DNA of 64,000 bases, from assembly GCF_963675165.1 (NCBI RefSeq), contig NC_087386.1:2916169-2980168 (forward strand), given 5' to 3'. Every line of letters starts with the position of its first letter. Within the stretch, counting starts at the first letter, position 1. The notes under the pieces were generated by a model that ran no database searches, was not told where the DNA came from, and saw only the letters and a program-made list of their open reading frames with translations. This document shows positions 21,801 through 32,101 of the stretch, in pieces. This DNA comes from Halichondria panicea. Taxonomy: Eukaryota; Porifera; Demospongiae; Suberitida; Halichondriidae. Position numbers and translations under genes: made by a program.

Positions 21801-22500
21801 CAAACTGCTCAAGTTTCCCAGGTGCCCCAGTACCATCAATTCTTGTTGCCGATGAAGTCCCATCATCAAGCCTACTCAAGAGGGCGGTGCTGACACACAC
21901 AACAGTAGCTGAGAATCCAGGGAAGCGTCCCATATCACTGGTCCTCAATACCACCTCAACGGTACCTGCAGTATATATAGTGAGAGAGAGGTAGTCGGAA
22001 GATGAGGGATTATCTCACCGCTGTCAATTTGTGACCGGAGGGAGTTGGTGGTGATATCACCACACACTTCAAGGAACCCAAAGTCACCTCCTCCTATGCT
22101 CACTTGAAGGTAGTCCACACACCTTTAGAAGCAGCCAGCAGGTAACTTAAAAGTACTTTACAAATGATACATTTCTTACCTTGTTCTGCCAGTATCGTCG
22201 CTGCATGACGGTGGTTCCAGATCCAAAGACATGAGGTTGAAGAAAGAAAAATGGTCGCTGGGACATTGCACTCTGTATCGTATTAGCTGCTGGTTACCAT
22301 AGCTATAAAAAACAAAATAATACAGTGACCTGGGTGAAAAATTAATGGGATTACTTGTGTCTTCCAAATCCTGGAGAGAAAAGATAGTAAATTCTAGGAT
22401 CTCCACCAACTGTAGGGAGGGATTGTAGGCTGCTACCACGGAAGCGAACCTCACACCTCAGGGGACCACCACGAATCCTTGTACTGTACACTGCATACTC
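18833..22500 (-). CDS. Secreted CUB / Calx-beta / NIDO protein, 5' end unclear
   Basis: A multi-exon extracellular protein; exon edges are approximate. From the 5' side, a CUB domain spans three exons near 22486-22350, 22305-22186 and 22127-22019 (RGGPLRCEVRFRG, YYLFSPGFGRH, then CVDYLQV and FLEVCG). A stretch without recognised domains follows (about 21966-20820). A Calx-beta domain lies at about 20411-20006 (VTEQTGAVIACVEI, then DDYSAVNTTVTF), with a second, degenerate one near 19900. A NIDO domain is at about 19400-18833 (PFWADINPSAGGLVLY, TFQIVMATDGQISFVTF). The frame closes with a stop at 18833. NIDO domains occur in nidogen, SNED1 and mucin-like proteins of the extracellular matrix. No signal peptide is identified; an ATGGCTGATGCA near 22519 may be a small earlier exon. 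Exact function unknown. Confidence 0.65.
19930..19956. repeat. (TG)n microsatellite
   Basis: An uninterrupted TG run of about 12 units in an intron of the CUB/NIDO gene. Confidence 0.9.
21247..21395. repeat. 37-bp minisatellite, about four copies
   Basis: Units begin TCAGAGGGCCTGCATGTGTG and recur every 37 bp; the last copy is divergent. It sits in an intron of the CUB/NIDO gene. Confidence 0.85.
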
Positions 22501-22642
22501 ACTGCATCAGCCATGCGTGCAAGGTAGAATCAGTGCATAAAGTTTATTGTTGCCTTTTAACCTCTGAGTATATATAGACAGGGTGCATCCTGGTATATAT
22601 TTATGGCATAATTATTGCACTGTGGGAAAATGACCACACGTA

Positions 22643-22985
22643 GTACAGTGGCAGATCCAGGAAAAAGGGTTTCAAATTTTTGGGGTTACGCCCACTTCCA
22701 GTCACACGTTGTGCAAGGAAAATCCCATTCTCAGCCAGGGGAAGTGACTGCCCCATAATAGCTAGGCTTGCGTAGAGCTAGCTAGCTGCTACAAACAGTC
22801 GACTAGCTAGCCTAGGCAAACCATTGACTTTAAACACCCCCCTTTGGCAGTTGATACATCAAAACAACAGGTACAATCATTGTAAAAAGCTAGCTGGTAT
22901 AGCTACTAAAGCCATATAATATAGCTATAGACTGAAAGGGGGGACCCGTGGCACCCTGGGATCTCCCCCTGGATCCGCCACTGAC
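22643..22985. repeat. MITE with CAGTGGCGGATCCAG ends
   Basis: CAGTGGCAGATCCAGG at the left end (about 22649) is mirrored by CTGGATCCGCCACTG (about 22970-22984). This terminus is of the type seen in hAT-related MITEs in animals. No clean target duplication was found. The interior shows no coding capacity. Confidence 0.65.
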
Positions 22986-23042
22986 TATAACTACCAGCCA
23001 ATAACAGCTTGTGACATGTAATAACTAATACCACATGACAAA

Positions 23043-25210
23043 GGCATATCTATATAATTATAGAGCATACTTGTCTTGTGGAATATTACTTCTCCGTGTG
23101 TTAACAATTCTGCAGGGGAGCACATCCAAACGGTTGAGCAGACACAATGGTGGAGAGCCAAACTCTTGGCAGCAGCTCCTGCATCAGCATCAAATAAAAT
23201 TATAGTAGAAGACATAAAGGGAGGTTCACCATTTCACAAGGACACCCAGCAATGCTGCTGCAATAATCAGTAGCTGCATGTTGATAGCGATCATCTGCAA
23301 GTTTTCTTTCCATGTCACGAGGACTGCAGGCAATCTGTCTCTTTATATACTGGCCTTGTAGCATGGCGATACCAGTGGAATGTTGTGTCACAAGATTATA
23401 GACAGCATATAGGAGATGGCTATAAACAGTTCAGCATGGCTACTTGGGAATGGTTATTAGTTTAACACCTTGGTAAAAATATTTATCACATGGATGTTCA
23501 CACACAATTCTAAGAATTGCACTGTAAGCATACAGGTATCAGGTTATGGTATCGATCAAGTATAATGCATACTGGAAATACGTGACAGGGCCTAATAGAA
23601 AAACAATTACCCTTATGGAGCAAACCAAGCAACAAATTTACAGCTATTCTAGGATTTTGATTTTCTTTCATAAGAAGTAATTATTCTTTGTATAGCCGTC
23701 ATAAAGAAGCCATTGAACTTCATTCATGCTGTTATTGAGTTCTTGTATGCGGAAAGAAAATCTACGTTAACATTACTTTCTTATCCACCCTTTCACTCGA
23801 AAATAGGTGCAAGATAGGTGATACCGTAGTTGATGTAATAATTATTAGTGCCAGAAAAAATTATTATTTTTGCGAGACTATGCACATAAAACAAATAAAT
23901 TTATATGGTGGTATAATTATGGCCAACAATTTCGTTTTGGACTGATGCTGTAATTACATGAATTACATCAACTACGGTATTGTAATTAATACTAGATCTA
24001 TCTGATTTAATAATTAGGCTCCATATAAAGGTTGTTTAGGCCCTGTCACGTAATCATGTCAGCTAATAAAGTAGCCATTCATACCTTCTCTTGAGAGAAC
24101 CTGTGATCATGCCCTTTCAGATTCATGTTAAATATGGCATATCTATATATATAGAACATACTTGTCTTGTGGAATAATACTTCTCCGTGTGTTAACAATT
24201 CTGCAGGGGAGCACATCCAAACGGTTGAGCAGACACAATGGTGGAGAGCCAAACTCTTGACAGCAGCTCCTGCATCAGCATCAAATAAAATGATAGTAGA
24301 AGACATAAAGGGAGGTTCACCATTTCACAAGGACACCCAGCAATGCTGCTGCAATGATCATTAGCTGCATGTTGATATTAGATTATTATTATTATGATTA
24401 TAGACAGCATATAGGAGATGGCAGTTCAGCATGGCTACTTGGGAATGGTTATTAGTTTTAACACTTTGGTAAAAATATTTATCACATGGATGTTCAGTTC
24501 TAAGAATTGCACTGTAAGCATGCAGGTATCAGGTTATGGTATCAATCAAGTACACATTGTATACTGGGAATACGTGACAGGGCCTAATAGGAAAACAACC
24601 CTACGGAGAAAAAACCAAGCAACAAATGTACAGCTATTTATTCTAGGATTTTGGTTTTGTTTTGTAAGAAGTAATTATTCTTTGTATAGCCGTCATAAAG
24701 AAGCCATTGAACTTCATTCATGCTGTTCTTGTATAGACTTGCAAGCCGTCACTGTTGCACGGCGAACAGTTACTGTTCACCGTGCAACAGTGACGGCTTG
24801 CAAGTCTAGTTATTGTATGCGGATAGAACCGTGTTCAACGTTAACATTACTTTCTCATCCATCCTTTCAAGGTAGGCTAGGTAATACCGTAGTTGATGTA
24901 ATTACAGTCCCAGGCCGATCCGTCTCCAATTGAACGCTAGGTCGTGCCAGAAAAAAATTATTATTTTGCGAGACTATGTACATAAAACAAATGATGGTGC
25001 CGGTGGTATATGCCCAACAATTTCGTTTTAGACTGGCGCTGTAATTTACATCAACTACGGTATTGTAATTATCTGCTTTTATACTTAATAATTAGGCTCC
25101 ATATAAGGGTTGTTTAGTAATCATGTCAGCTAATATGAAGTAGCCATTCATTGAAAGTTTTACCTTCTCTTGAGAGAACCGTGATCATGTCCTTCATGTT
25201 AAATATGGCA
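23043..25210. repeat. Tandem duplication, two 1.08-kb units
   Basis: About 23043-24137 and 24138-25210 share most of their sequence in direct order, from GGCATATCTATAT through GGAGAGCCAAACTCTTG and AAAGAAGCCATTGAACTTCATT to GTTAAATATGGCA. Each copy contains an inverted pair ACCGTAGTTGATGTAAT (23823-23978 and 24886-25061), so that small element predates the duplication. Copy 1 has about 115 bp near 23281-23395 missing from copy 2. Short open frames on both strands (for example 23076-23273 and 24167-24364) are conserved between copies but match no family I know. Confidence 0.8.
24734..24808. mobile_element. 75-bp near-perfect hairpin element inserted in duplication copy 2
   Basis: The sequence from TAGACTTGCAAGCCGTCACT to its complement ending AAGTCTA forms a stem of about 36 bp with one mismatch and almost no loop. 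Copy 1 of the surrounding duplication lacks it. Flanks GTTCTTGTA (24725-24733) and GTTATTGTA (24809-24817) look like a 9-bp target duplication with one change. It is most likely a tiny Mutator-like MITE. A microRNA precursor is less likely, given the missing loop. Confidence 0.7.
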
Positions 25211-25379
25211 ATGATCATCACATAAACTAGCTAAACTTACACAGAGATGGGAAGTGTCAATTTTTACAAAAGGAAGAGAATTCCATGCAATAAAACAACA
25301 TTATGAACTCCTGTTTATATAGTGATGCAGGTATTAGTTATAATAATGAGTGACATCTACATATACTAGATCTAAATAA

Positions 25380-28300
25380 TCATCTCACAGACAAATCTTT
25401 TTTGCCAATCACGGTGGTACTGGTAGCTGAGTTAGTAATCTCACTGTCAATGTCAGGCAGTTGAGCAAAGCTAGTTTTTATTGTCCCAGGCTGGAGCATC
25501 CCATACATCAGAGGTGTCTCACCGGTACTATTCTGTATGAGGGGGAAGTGGCCGTTTTCGATCGAGTTGAGAACTTTCAAACCTCGCTGCCAGGTGTTGT
25601 GTGCCTCTCGACTGATATGACGGACATGTGATGGATTCTGGAATTCTGAGTTCATGCGATTTGGAGCAAATTGTACATGCTGAGATTCACTGTCAGTGAT
25701 GACAGGGGGTCCTCTGCTGGCTGGCATGGCTTCACCTGGTCCGTGGAGACATTTTCGTAGTTCTTCCTTTGCTAGAGCAATGACTTCTTTTGCTACTTGC
25801 TTCCTTGCATTTTCACGGTCTACCTTGCGTCGAGAAGCTATCAGTCGATTGGAGGCAGCCTGGGAAATGGTGCGGATACAAAACACTATTTAGCAATGTT
25901 CCAATACCAGGTACATGAATAATGTGTGTATACATATAAAGCAATCTTACCTCAAGCATTGTAGAGTCCAGTTTTTTTCTTGCTTCGTCTCCTTCTTGCA
26001 GAAATTTCAATCTCCTCATCTCCATGTACTGCTTCACCATCTCTTGTGCTTCTAGAGCTTGCTCCCTAGCTTCCTGTACAATATCTTGCTTCTCAATGGC
26101 TTCATTATCTTTTAAGGACTTCAGATCTTCTTTGAGTAAAGTACCACCCACCATCGTGTTCTGTACACCAAATTTAAGAGCTAAGTTTTGGTCTTGAATC
26201 TGTTCTAGTCTTTTTTCGGTTGAAAGATCGTAAGCCTCGGTTTGTTGCAATAAAGTTGACTTTCTCTTCTCCTGTAGTTTAGTTCTTTGTTTTTCTAGTC
26301 GGTGATCTTCATCATGTTTCCAATCACTGACACGATCACGTACCTTTCGGTGAAAGATCTCAATGTTAGTCTTTTTTGAAAGTCGCTCATTCCTAACTTT
26401 AGCGATCAGGTCCATCTTCTGCTTCAACTTCTCAGACTTCATTTTAGCAGCAGAATGTTTTTTTTCGACTGACTGTAATTTTGAAAAGGTCATTGTTGCT
26501 GCTGCTCGTGTAAACAATAACTCATCTTTAGCTGAATTATGTGACTTGTTTTTGATCTTTTGAGGCTCTCGTAGCTTACCAACAACTCTTGAAATTTCAT
26601 TCTCAGCTTCTCTTATTTCGATTCCATCAATTTTTCTTATTTGAATCAAAGGGGGTCGCTTGTCGTGAGTTTGAATACAAACAGGGGATCCTAAAACTTC
26701 CACTGTATCAGTTTCTGTACGGGATTTTTCAGTTTGTTCTTCTTTAAGGTTTGACTCAGCAGTATCAACTTCAGTGATATCACTTTTGGTGTTTAAATGT
26801 TTTTCCTCACCAGCTTCTTTCTGAACTATACTGGCTCTCTTTTTCGGTTTCTTCCTGAAAGCATTTCTAAAGTGCTTGTTTACCCCCTCAGGCTCCATCA
26901 GCTCAGCCTCGTTGACTGTTTGGTGTAGCTTCCTTAGATTTATATGCAAAAAGTATTTTGCACGAGATGATTTCTTGTCAATTCCAATAGTATGAGTTTC
27001 GACAGGATAGGGAGAAGGTGCACTCAGATGTTGAGGTGAGCATGGGGGTGGTGGTGGGTAGGATTTGAGTCGTGTCTTATTTGGTTGAGTCGATGACTTT
27101 GGGTTCTTGGTTAGCGGCATCTCGGTAGCGATCACTAAGCTGTTTTGAATGCCGGACGGTTTAGTTGAGGACTGTTGTGCTGTTTTAATTTTCCTGACCT
27201 TAACAACAATAGACCTGAACAAAAAAACATGAACGTACATGTACGTGTGTAAACCAAAATTAACAACCAATGTAGGTTCTATCCAATGCCATATTACAGC
27301 CAATAAGTACACAATAGTACAGTACCGATTAAACACACCTTATTCTTTGGTTAGTACTCTTTGCTAAAGCTTTCCGAACCATCCATCCTCGAATGTACCT
27401 TTGAAGAAAGAGGACTGGAGAGTGCTTTGCTAGCACTCTACTAACAGCCAATAACACACCATAGACACTTTTAAGCTCATCAGCATAGCTCATTCCCTGT
27501 AAAGAACGTTTAATATTTATGTAAGAACAAATTAAAGATGAGTTGAACACCTTTAGTGGTGATATGTAGAGCTGTAGATTGAAGTGCCTTGTCAATGACT
27601 GAAAGGACTCAGAGAGCTTAACATTCTCAATTATTTCCTCATCAGAAATCACGTGATTGTCCAATGCCCTCAGCGACAAAATGCTATAGATTTGAAGTGC
27701 AGTATTTAAATACAACCTACATGTACATGTACATATAAAGTGTGTGTATGTACTGGTCATAGCTAATTTGTAAGACAGTAGGTACAGCAAACATACTATA
27801 GACCCAAACTAGATCAAGCTTCATCAGAGATGTATACTCACGAGTTAACGGCATGGTGTCGATAGTGTTTCATTAGAGACAGGGGTGTGTCGTAAAGAGT
27901 GAGAATATGAAGGATGTTGCAAGCATTGAGTCGGGCCAGTGCATCCTGTCCATTCAATCCATTTCCATGGAGATAGAGCACTCGGAGACTGCGCAGTGAT
28001 GACCAAAAATCGCTCCTCGGCAATTGACAGATCTGAATGTGGTGTGATAATTTTTGAGGTGTCAACAAAAATATGTATTGTTAGCTACAGCAACTCAAGG
28101 TCCTAAACTATATCAATGGACACATCATTAAAACGAACCTGATTGTTTGATACGTCCAGCTTGAGAAGGTTGATTGAGCCATAGAAAGCAGAAATATCAC
28201 GCACATAGCACGAACCAAGATTGCAGATCCTGAGCCTTGTGCAAGAGAGGACAGCAATATCATCTAATGCTTGGACATGTGAAAGATTTAGAGATATTCT

Positions 28301-28519
28301 ACAGACATCCTGGAGCTCCAAAACAGCCTCATGGTCTGCTTGAGACTGTAGAATGAGCTCCTCATTGAGATACTTGAGGTAACCATGCTTCAAAGCAGCG
28401 TCTATTGTCTCCCTGTGTCTTCTCTCATTATTCTTCTGGTACAAGGTGCTTGCTTGTTTTGCTTTAGGGAGAAGCTGTTGCTGCAGAGGGATCCATTGTC
28501 TTGAAGAGCTGGTAGCCAT
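25380..28519 (-). CDS. LRRIQ3: Leucine-rich repeat and IQ motif protein 3
   Basis: Six exons in consistent phase: 28519-28139, 28032-27842, 27683-27551, 27496-27339, 27214-25951 and 25859-25380, giving 868 aa (human about 624). Leucine-rich repeats occupy about residues 50-190 (LRICNLGSCYV, LKLDVSNNQ, LRVLYLHGNGL). A conserved LRR cap follows (LTLYDTPLSLMKHYRHHAVNS, LRALDNHVISDEE), then an IQ motif near 275 (LFLQRYIRGWMVRKAL). The long remainder is basic and coiled-coil rich (about 500-740), with a PPPPP run near 340. The IQ motif should bind calmodulin. Family members are associated with ciliated cells, and a ciliary or flagellar role is inferred from that, not from this sequence. The tail past the coiled coil has no recognised domain. 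Confidence 0.85.
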
Positions 28520-28864
28520 TAATGCTATTATTCTGTTACCACAACGCTAGCGCTAGTGCTGTAAATAATTATAGCACTGAAAGGCTTCTCAAGTACATCG
28601 TTTCCATGGTAACAGTGTAGATCTCATGGGGTTACAAGTGCTGGTACTAGAGTAACGATTAATGGCATAATGGGGGATACATATGGAGGGGCAGGCAGGA
28701 CAAATAATAATTATTAGATCCACCTGGAATCGAGTACGAGTACGAGTAGAACTGTACAAAAGCTACTAATAAAATTATGGCTCCAGTGAACTGGTGATCC
28801 AAGATGTTTGCTTGTTTTGTTGTCATCCTCATAATGATCTTTTGCATAGATATAAAATAAATAA
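28520..28864. other. Spacer between DNAJC4-like and LRRIQ3
   Basis: AT-rich spacer with no recognised gene. It includes short tandem GAGTAC/AGTACG repeats near 28733-28748. The upstream region of LRRIQ3 and the 3' end of the DNAJC4-like gene meet here. Confidence 0.4.
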
Positions 28865-29548
28865 CTATTGTTTCTTATTTTGTCTATGCAACTGTGATAG
28901 TCTTTCTAGCTGCTCAGTCACTGTAGAGTTTGCTGCTCTCTCTCGGACAGTGTTGTATGCCTGCATGTTCTTACGAGTCTCTTCGTCTGCCATCTCCTGA
29001 AACTGCTTGTGAGCTGATTGAATCCGGACACTGTGAACCATACTGCCAGTGATCATCACGAAAATGAGGACCATGATGAGAGGAATATGGTTTCGTTTGG
29101 GTACGGAGGCTTGGTACATTTTTGCCCATTCTTCCTCACTAATGTTGTAGTAATTTCCTACATCTTCGTAAGCACTCGAATGTGAAGTGGTCTGACTCTG
29201 TGTACATTTAATTTGAGACTGAGAATGAAGATGAAAGTCATAATGATATCGTTTCGCTGGATTATATAAAATATTGTAGGCCTCATTGATCTCCATGAAA
29301 TGTTTACTTGCATCCTTGTTCTTGTTTATGTCGGGGTGATGTTTCTTGGATAGAGTGAGAAATGCTGAGCGAATGTCTCGTTGTGATGCTTTTCGATCCA
29401 TTCCTAAAATGTCATAGTGTGTCTTGTTACTGTTAGCATACCGGAAGGTAGAGCTGTGAAAGAAGGAGCATCCAGACTGTATCAATCGAAAATCAAGGTA
29501 CATTGGACATTTTTTGAGCCAAAAACAGGCTGAGCATGAGAGAGCCAT
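28865..29548 (-). CDS. DNAJC4: DnaJ homologue, subfamily C member 4-like, membrane-anchored J protein
   Basis: A single open frame of 227 aa without introns. A J domain at about residues 43-105 has the HPD motif (SKKHHPDINK) needed to stimulate Hsp70 ATPase. The N-terminal 40 residues could be a mitochondrial or other targeting segment. One membrane helix lies at about 154-174 (IPLIMVLIFVMITGSMV). A charged C-terminal helix follows (HKQFQEMADEETRKNMQAYN), as in vertebrate DNAJC4, where the order J domain, linker, membrane helix and basic tail is the same. Substrate and membrane are not visible from sequence. It starts 162 bp from stomatin A in divergent orientation. Confidence 0.75.
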   Translation of the reverse strand: MALSCSACFWLKKCPMYLDFRLIQSGCSFFHSSTFRYANSNKTHYDILGMDRKASQRDIRSAFLTLSKKHHPDINKNKDASKHFMEINEAYNILYNPAKRYHYDFHLHSQSQIKCTQSQTTSHSSAYEDVGNYYNISEEEWAKMYQASVPKRNHIPLIMVLIFVMITGSMVHSVRIQSAHKQFQEMADEETRKNMQAYNTVRERAANSTVTEQLERLSQLHRQNKKQ

Positions 29549-29710
29549 GATTTAACTTATGTATTTTCTTTTTCTCATTGCACAACTGAAGGGTTAACAG
29601 ATATTATCGCACGTGCCATTGGGGTTAAAGAACAAAGCAAACACCCCAGGCCCACCCAACATCTTGTGAACTCCTTTCCGCTGTGTACAGGATCGATCTA
29701 GGACGACTAG

Positions 29711-31738
29711 ATGAGCACTGAGCTTGAGGTGGAGCTTGCAATAATGTCTACTGAAGAAGAGACAATGCTAGGCCAGAAAACAGGTTAATGGGTGCATGCA
29801 GCGCAGGCAATAAGTATACAGGTATTAAACCAGTAGAAGTTATCTGTGACTAGATATATATCTATGACTGGTTTAGCTTTTCAGTAATTCTTTAGTCAGC
29901 AGCTACTTTTAATAGTGAGGTGTTCCTTTTGCAGGTCAAATCATGGACTATGACGAAGCCCCTCCGTCTGGATTTGGCACCGTGCTCTGTACGTGGACGC
30001 TGATCATAATCTCTGGGATTCTCATTGTGTTAACGTTTCCCTTTAGTCTCTTTGTCATGATCAAAGTGATCCCTCAATACGAGCGTGCTATTATCTTTCG
30101 ACTTGGTCGTATCAAGGGAGGCAAGGAACAAGGTCCTGGTCTCTTCTTCATCATACCTTGCATTGATAAGGTGGAAAGGGTAGACACTAGGCTGAAGACT
30201 TTCGACGTACCCCCTCAGAAAGTAAGGCAATATAAATTGAAGTTACCGTATTACTGAAAAACCTTTGATAATTAACCTTTGCGTTCTGGCAAGGATCGTG
30301 TCATACAAGTACAAGTATATAGGTTTTTAAACTCACAAAACATTCTAGTAATACGGTAGTATAAATATGAGAAATGCAATTACCAATTCACAATTAGTAA
30401 TGCTGCATTTTCTGCTCCTAAGATGCTCCCTTAGCTACTTTAACAGCCACCCGCAACTGTCCATTTTTCTTCTCCAGATATTGTCCAAGGACAGTGTGAC
30501 GGTAAATGTGGATGCAATTGTTATCTTCCGTATTGTAGACCCAGTTATATCTGTGGTTAAAGTGACAAATGCCGACAGGGCCACTCGTCTCCTCGCTCAG
30601 ACCACCCTCAGAAACATCCTAGGCTCTCACAAGCTTTCAGAGCTTCTGGAGAGTCGTGAATCCATTCAGCAACAGCTTCGTCAGCAATTGGACGAGGGCA
30701 CCGACCCCTGGGGCGTCAAGGTGGAGACTGTAGCAATCAAGGATGTACGTATTCCTAAGGAGTTGCAACGATCAATGGCAGCTGAAGCTGAAGCCAACAG
30801 AGAAGCCAAGGCTAAGGTGATACAAAATGTGTATATACATTGTATAGGGTACGTGGTTGAATTTGTGTCTGTCGCACTTGAAGTATACTAAGTCTTCCCT
30901 TAATTTTGCACATAATTATGTCAATTACCCACTGCTATAACTGCATGCTCATTCACACACCCACAGGTGATTACGGCCACTGGAGAGGTCAATGCTGCCC
31001 GAGCACTGAAGGAAGCTGCTGAGAGCATTGGCTCTTCTCCAACAGCAATGCAACTGAGGTACCTGCAGACCTTGAACATCATTGCAGCAGAGAGGGGCTC
31101 CACCATCATCTTTCCTATACCCATTGATATGATGGGACCTATGGTGAGAGGAATGTGTAACCCTCTAAGCTGTTTTGTCTTTAGTGTGAAGTGCAGCGTT
31201 TGTGTGGTTAATAATGCATGTGAACCCTCTGAAATTTATTTGCTTGCATGTTTTACGTTTTATCATACTCAACTAAAGAAGCCAAGCTTAATATGTACTC
31301 AGGAAGCCAAGTTGAATATTAGTGAGACCCTCCAAGCTTGTTTGGTCTGTTGTTTATAATGCTATTATAGTGAACCCTCTAAAATGGATTGCTTAGCATA
31401 TTTCACTTCTATGTATTGCATCATTGTACTCTACCAAGGAAGCCAAGCCCGCTTAATGGGTTTGGGACAATAATGTACTCAGGAAGCCAAGCTGATAATG
31501 ATTTAGGCATGAATAGTTACTCACTCTTGATTTGGACTCACTGGTGATTTGGAACAATAAATGTTTACTTTAGGGGTGTGTTAGGAATGTGTATCATGAA
31601 TTTGGGTGCATGTTTATTTTACAGGTCACTGGTGTGTCAGGAATGTGTGTAATGTCCCCCATGCAGGCTCACCAGTTGCAGCAGAAAGCTACTGCATTCC
31701 CTCAAGTGCAAGTGGCAGAGGACACAAAGATTGACTAG
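29711..31738 (+). CDS. Stomatin-type protein A
   Basis: Five exons: 29711/29744-29783, 29935-30221, 30478-30816, 30967-31143 and 31667-31738, giving 304 aa from the second ATG. The ATG at 29744 is preferred because it is the one kept in copy A'. A hydrophobic hairpin lies at about 35-62 with the conserved proline (LTFPFSLF). The SPFH/band-7 domain follows (YERAIIFRLGRI, GPGLFFIIPC, DSVTVNVDA, RLLAQTTLRNILG), then the C-terminal oligomerisation segment ([10 protein letters not shown]-like, STIIFPIPIDMM). Stomatins insert the hairpin in the inner membrane leaflet, oligomerise and modulate channels and lipid domains. A' at 35142 is nearly identical, and B and B' alternate with it. Confidence 0.9.
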
Positions 31739-32101
31739 TTTTCTCGATTGACTTAGTAACTATGCTGAAAATAGATGGTCCTTGAATGAGTGTTCAATGC
31801 TGTGTTATGTGTGTTTTCAGGAGTATTCATGCACTCCTGGTGTTTTTGATAGCCTGTTCGTGTAAAAACAATTACTTAGAAATGTTTCTGTGTCTATCAT
31901 AGCTTAATGAATAATGCTGCCTCTTGATATGTGCACTGCTATTTGATTTAACGCCGCGGTTAAATCCGGAGAAGCTAATAGGTGTGGTACGTCCCTGGAA
32001 GTTGCAGTCAGCTCTAGCTCTTCTCCTTCCCGACAATACCTGTTTACGTACCTGCCTAGGCCTGAGACACGCCAAGAAGAGTTTGGGAGCTAGACAGTGC
32101 C
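31739..32101. other. Spacer between stomatin A and B
   Basis: 3' flank of A and promoter of B. The block around AACGCCGCGGTTAAATCC (about 31951) recurs before B' (about 36921), so promoter sequence was duplicated together with the genes. Confidence 0.5.

Noticed and set aside
24734-24808. microRNA precursor
   Set aside because: The stem is almost perfect with practically no loop and has target-duplication-like flanks; a tiny MITE explains it better.
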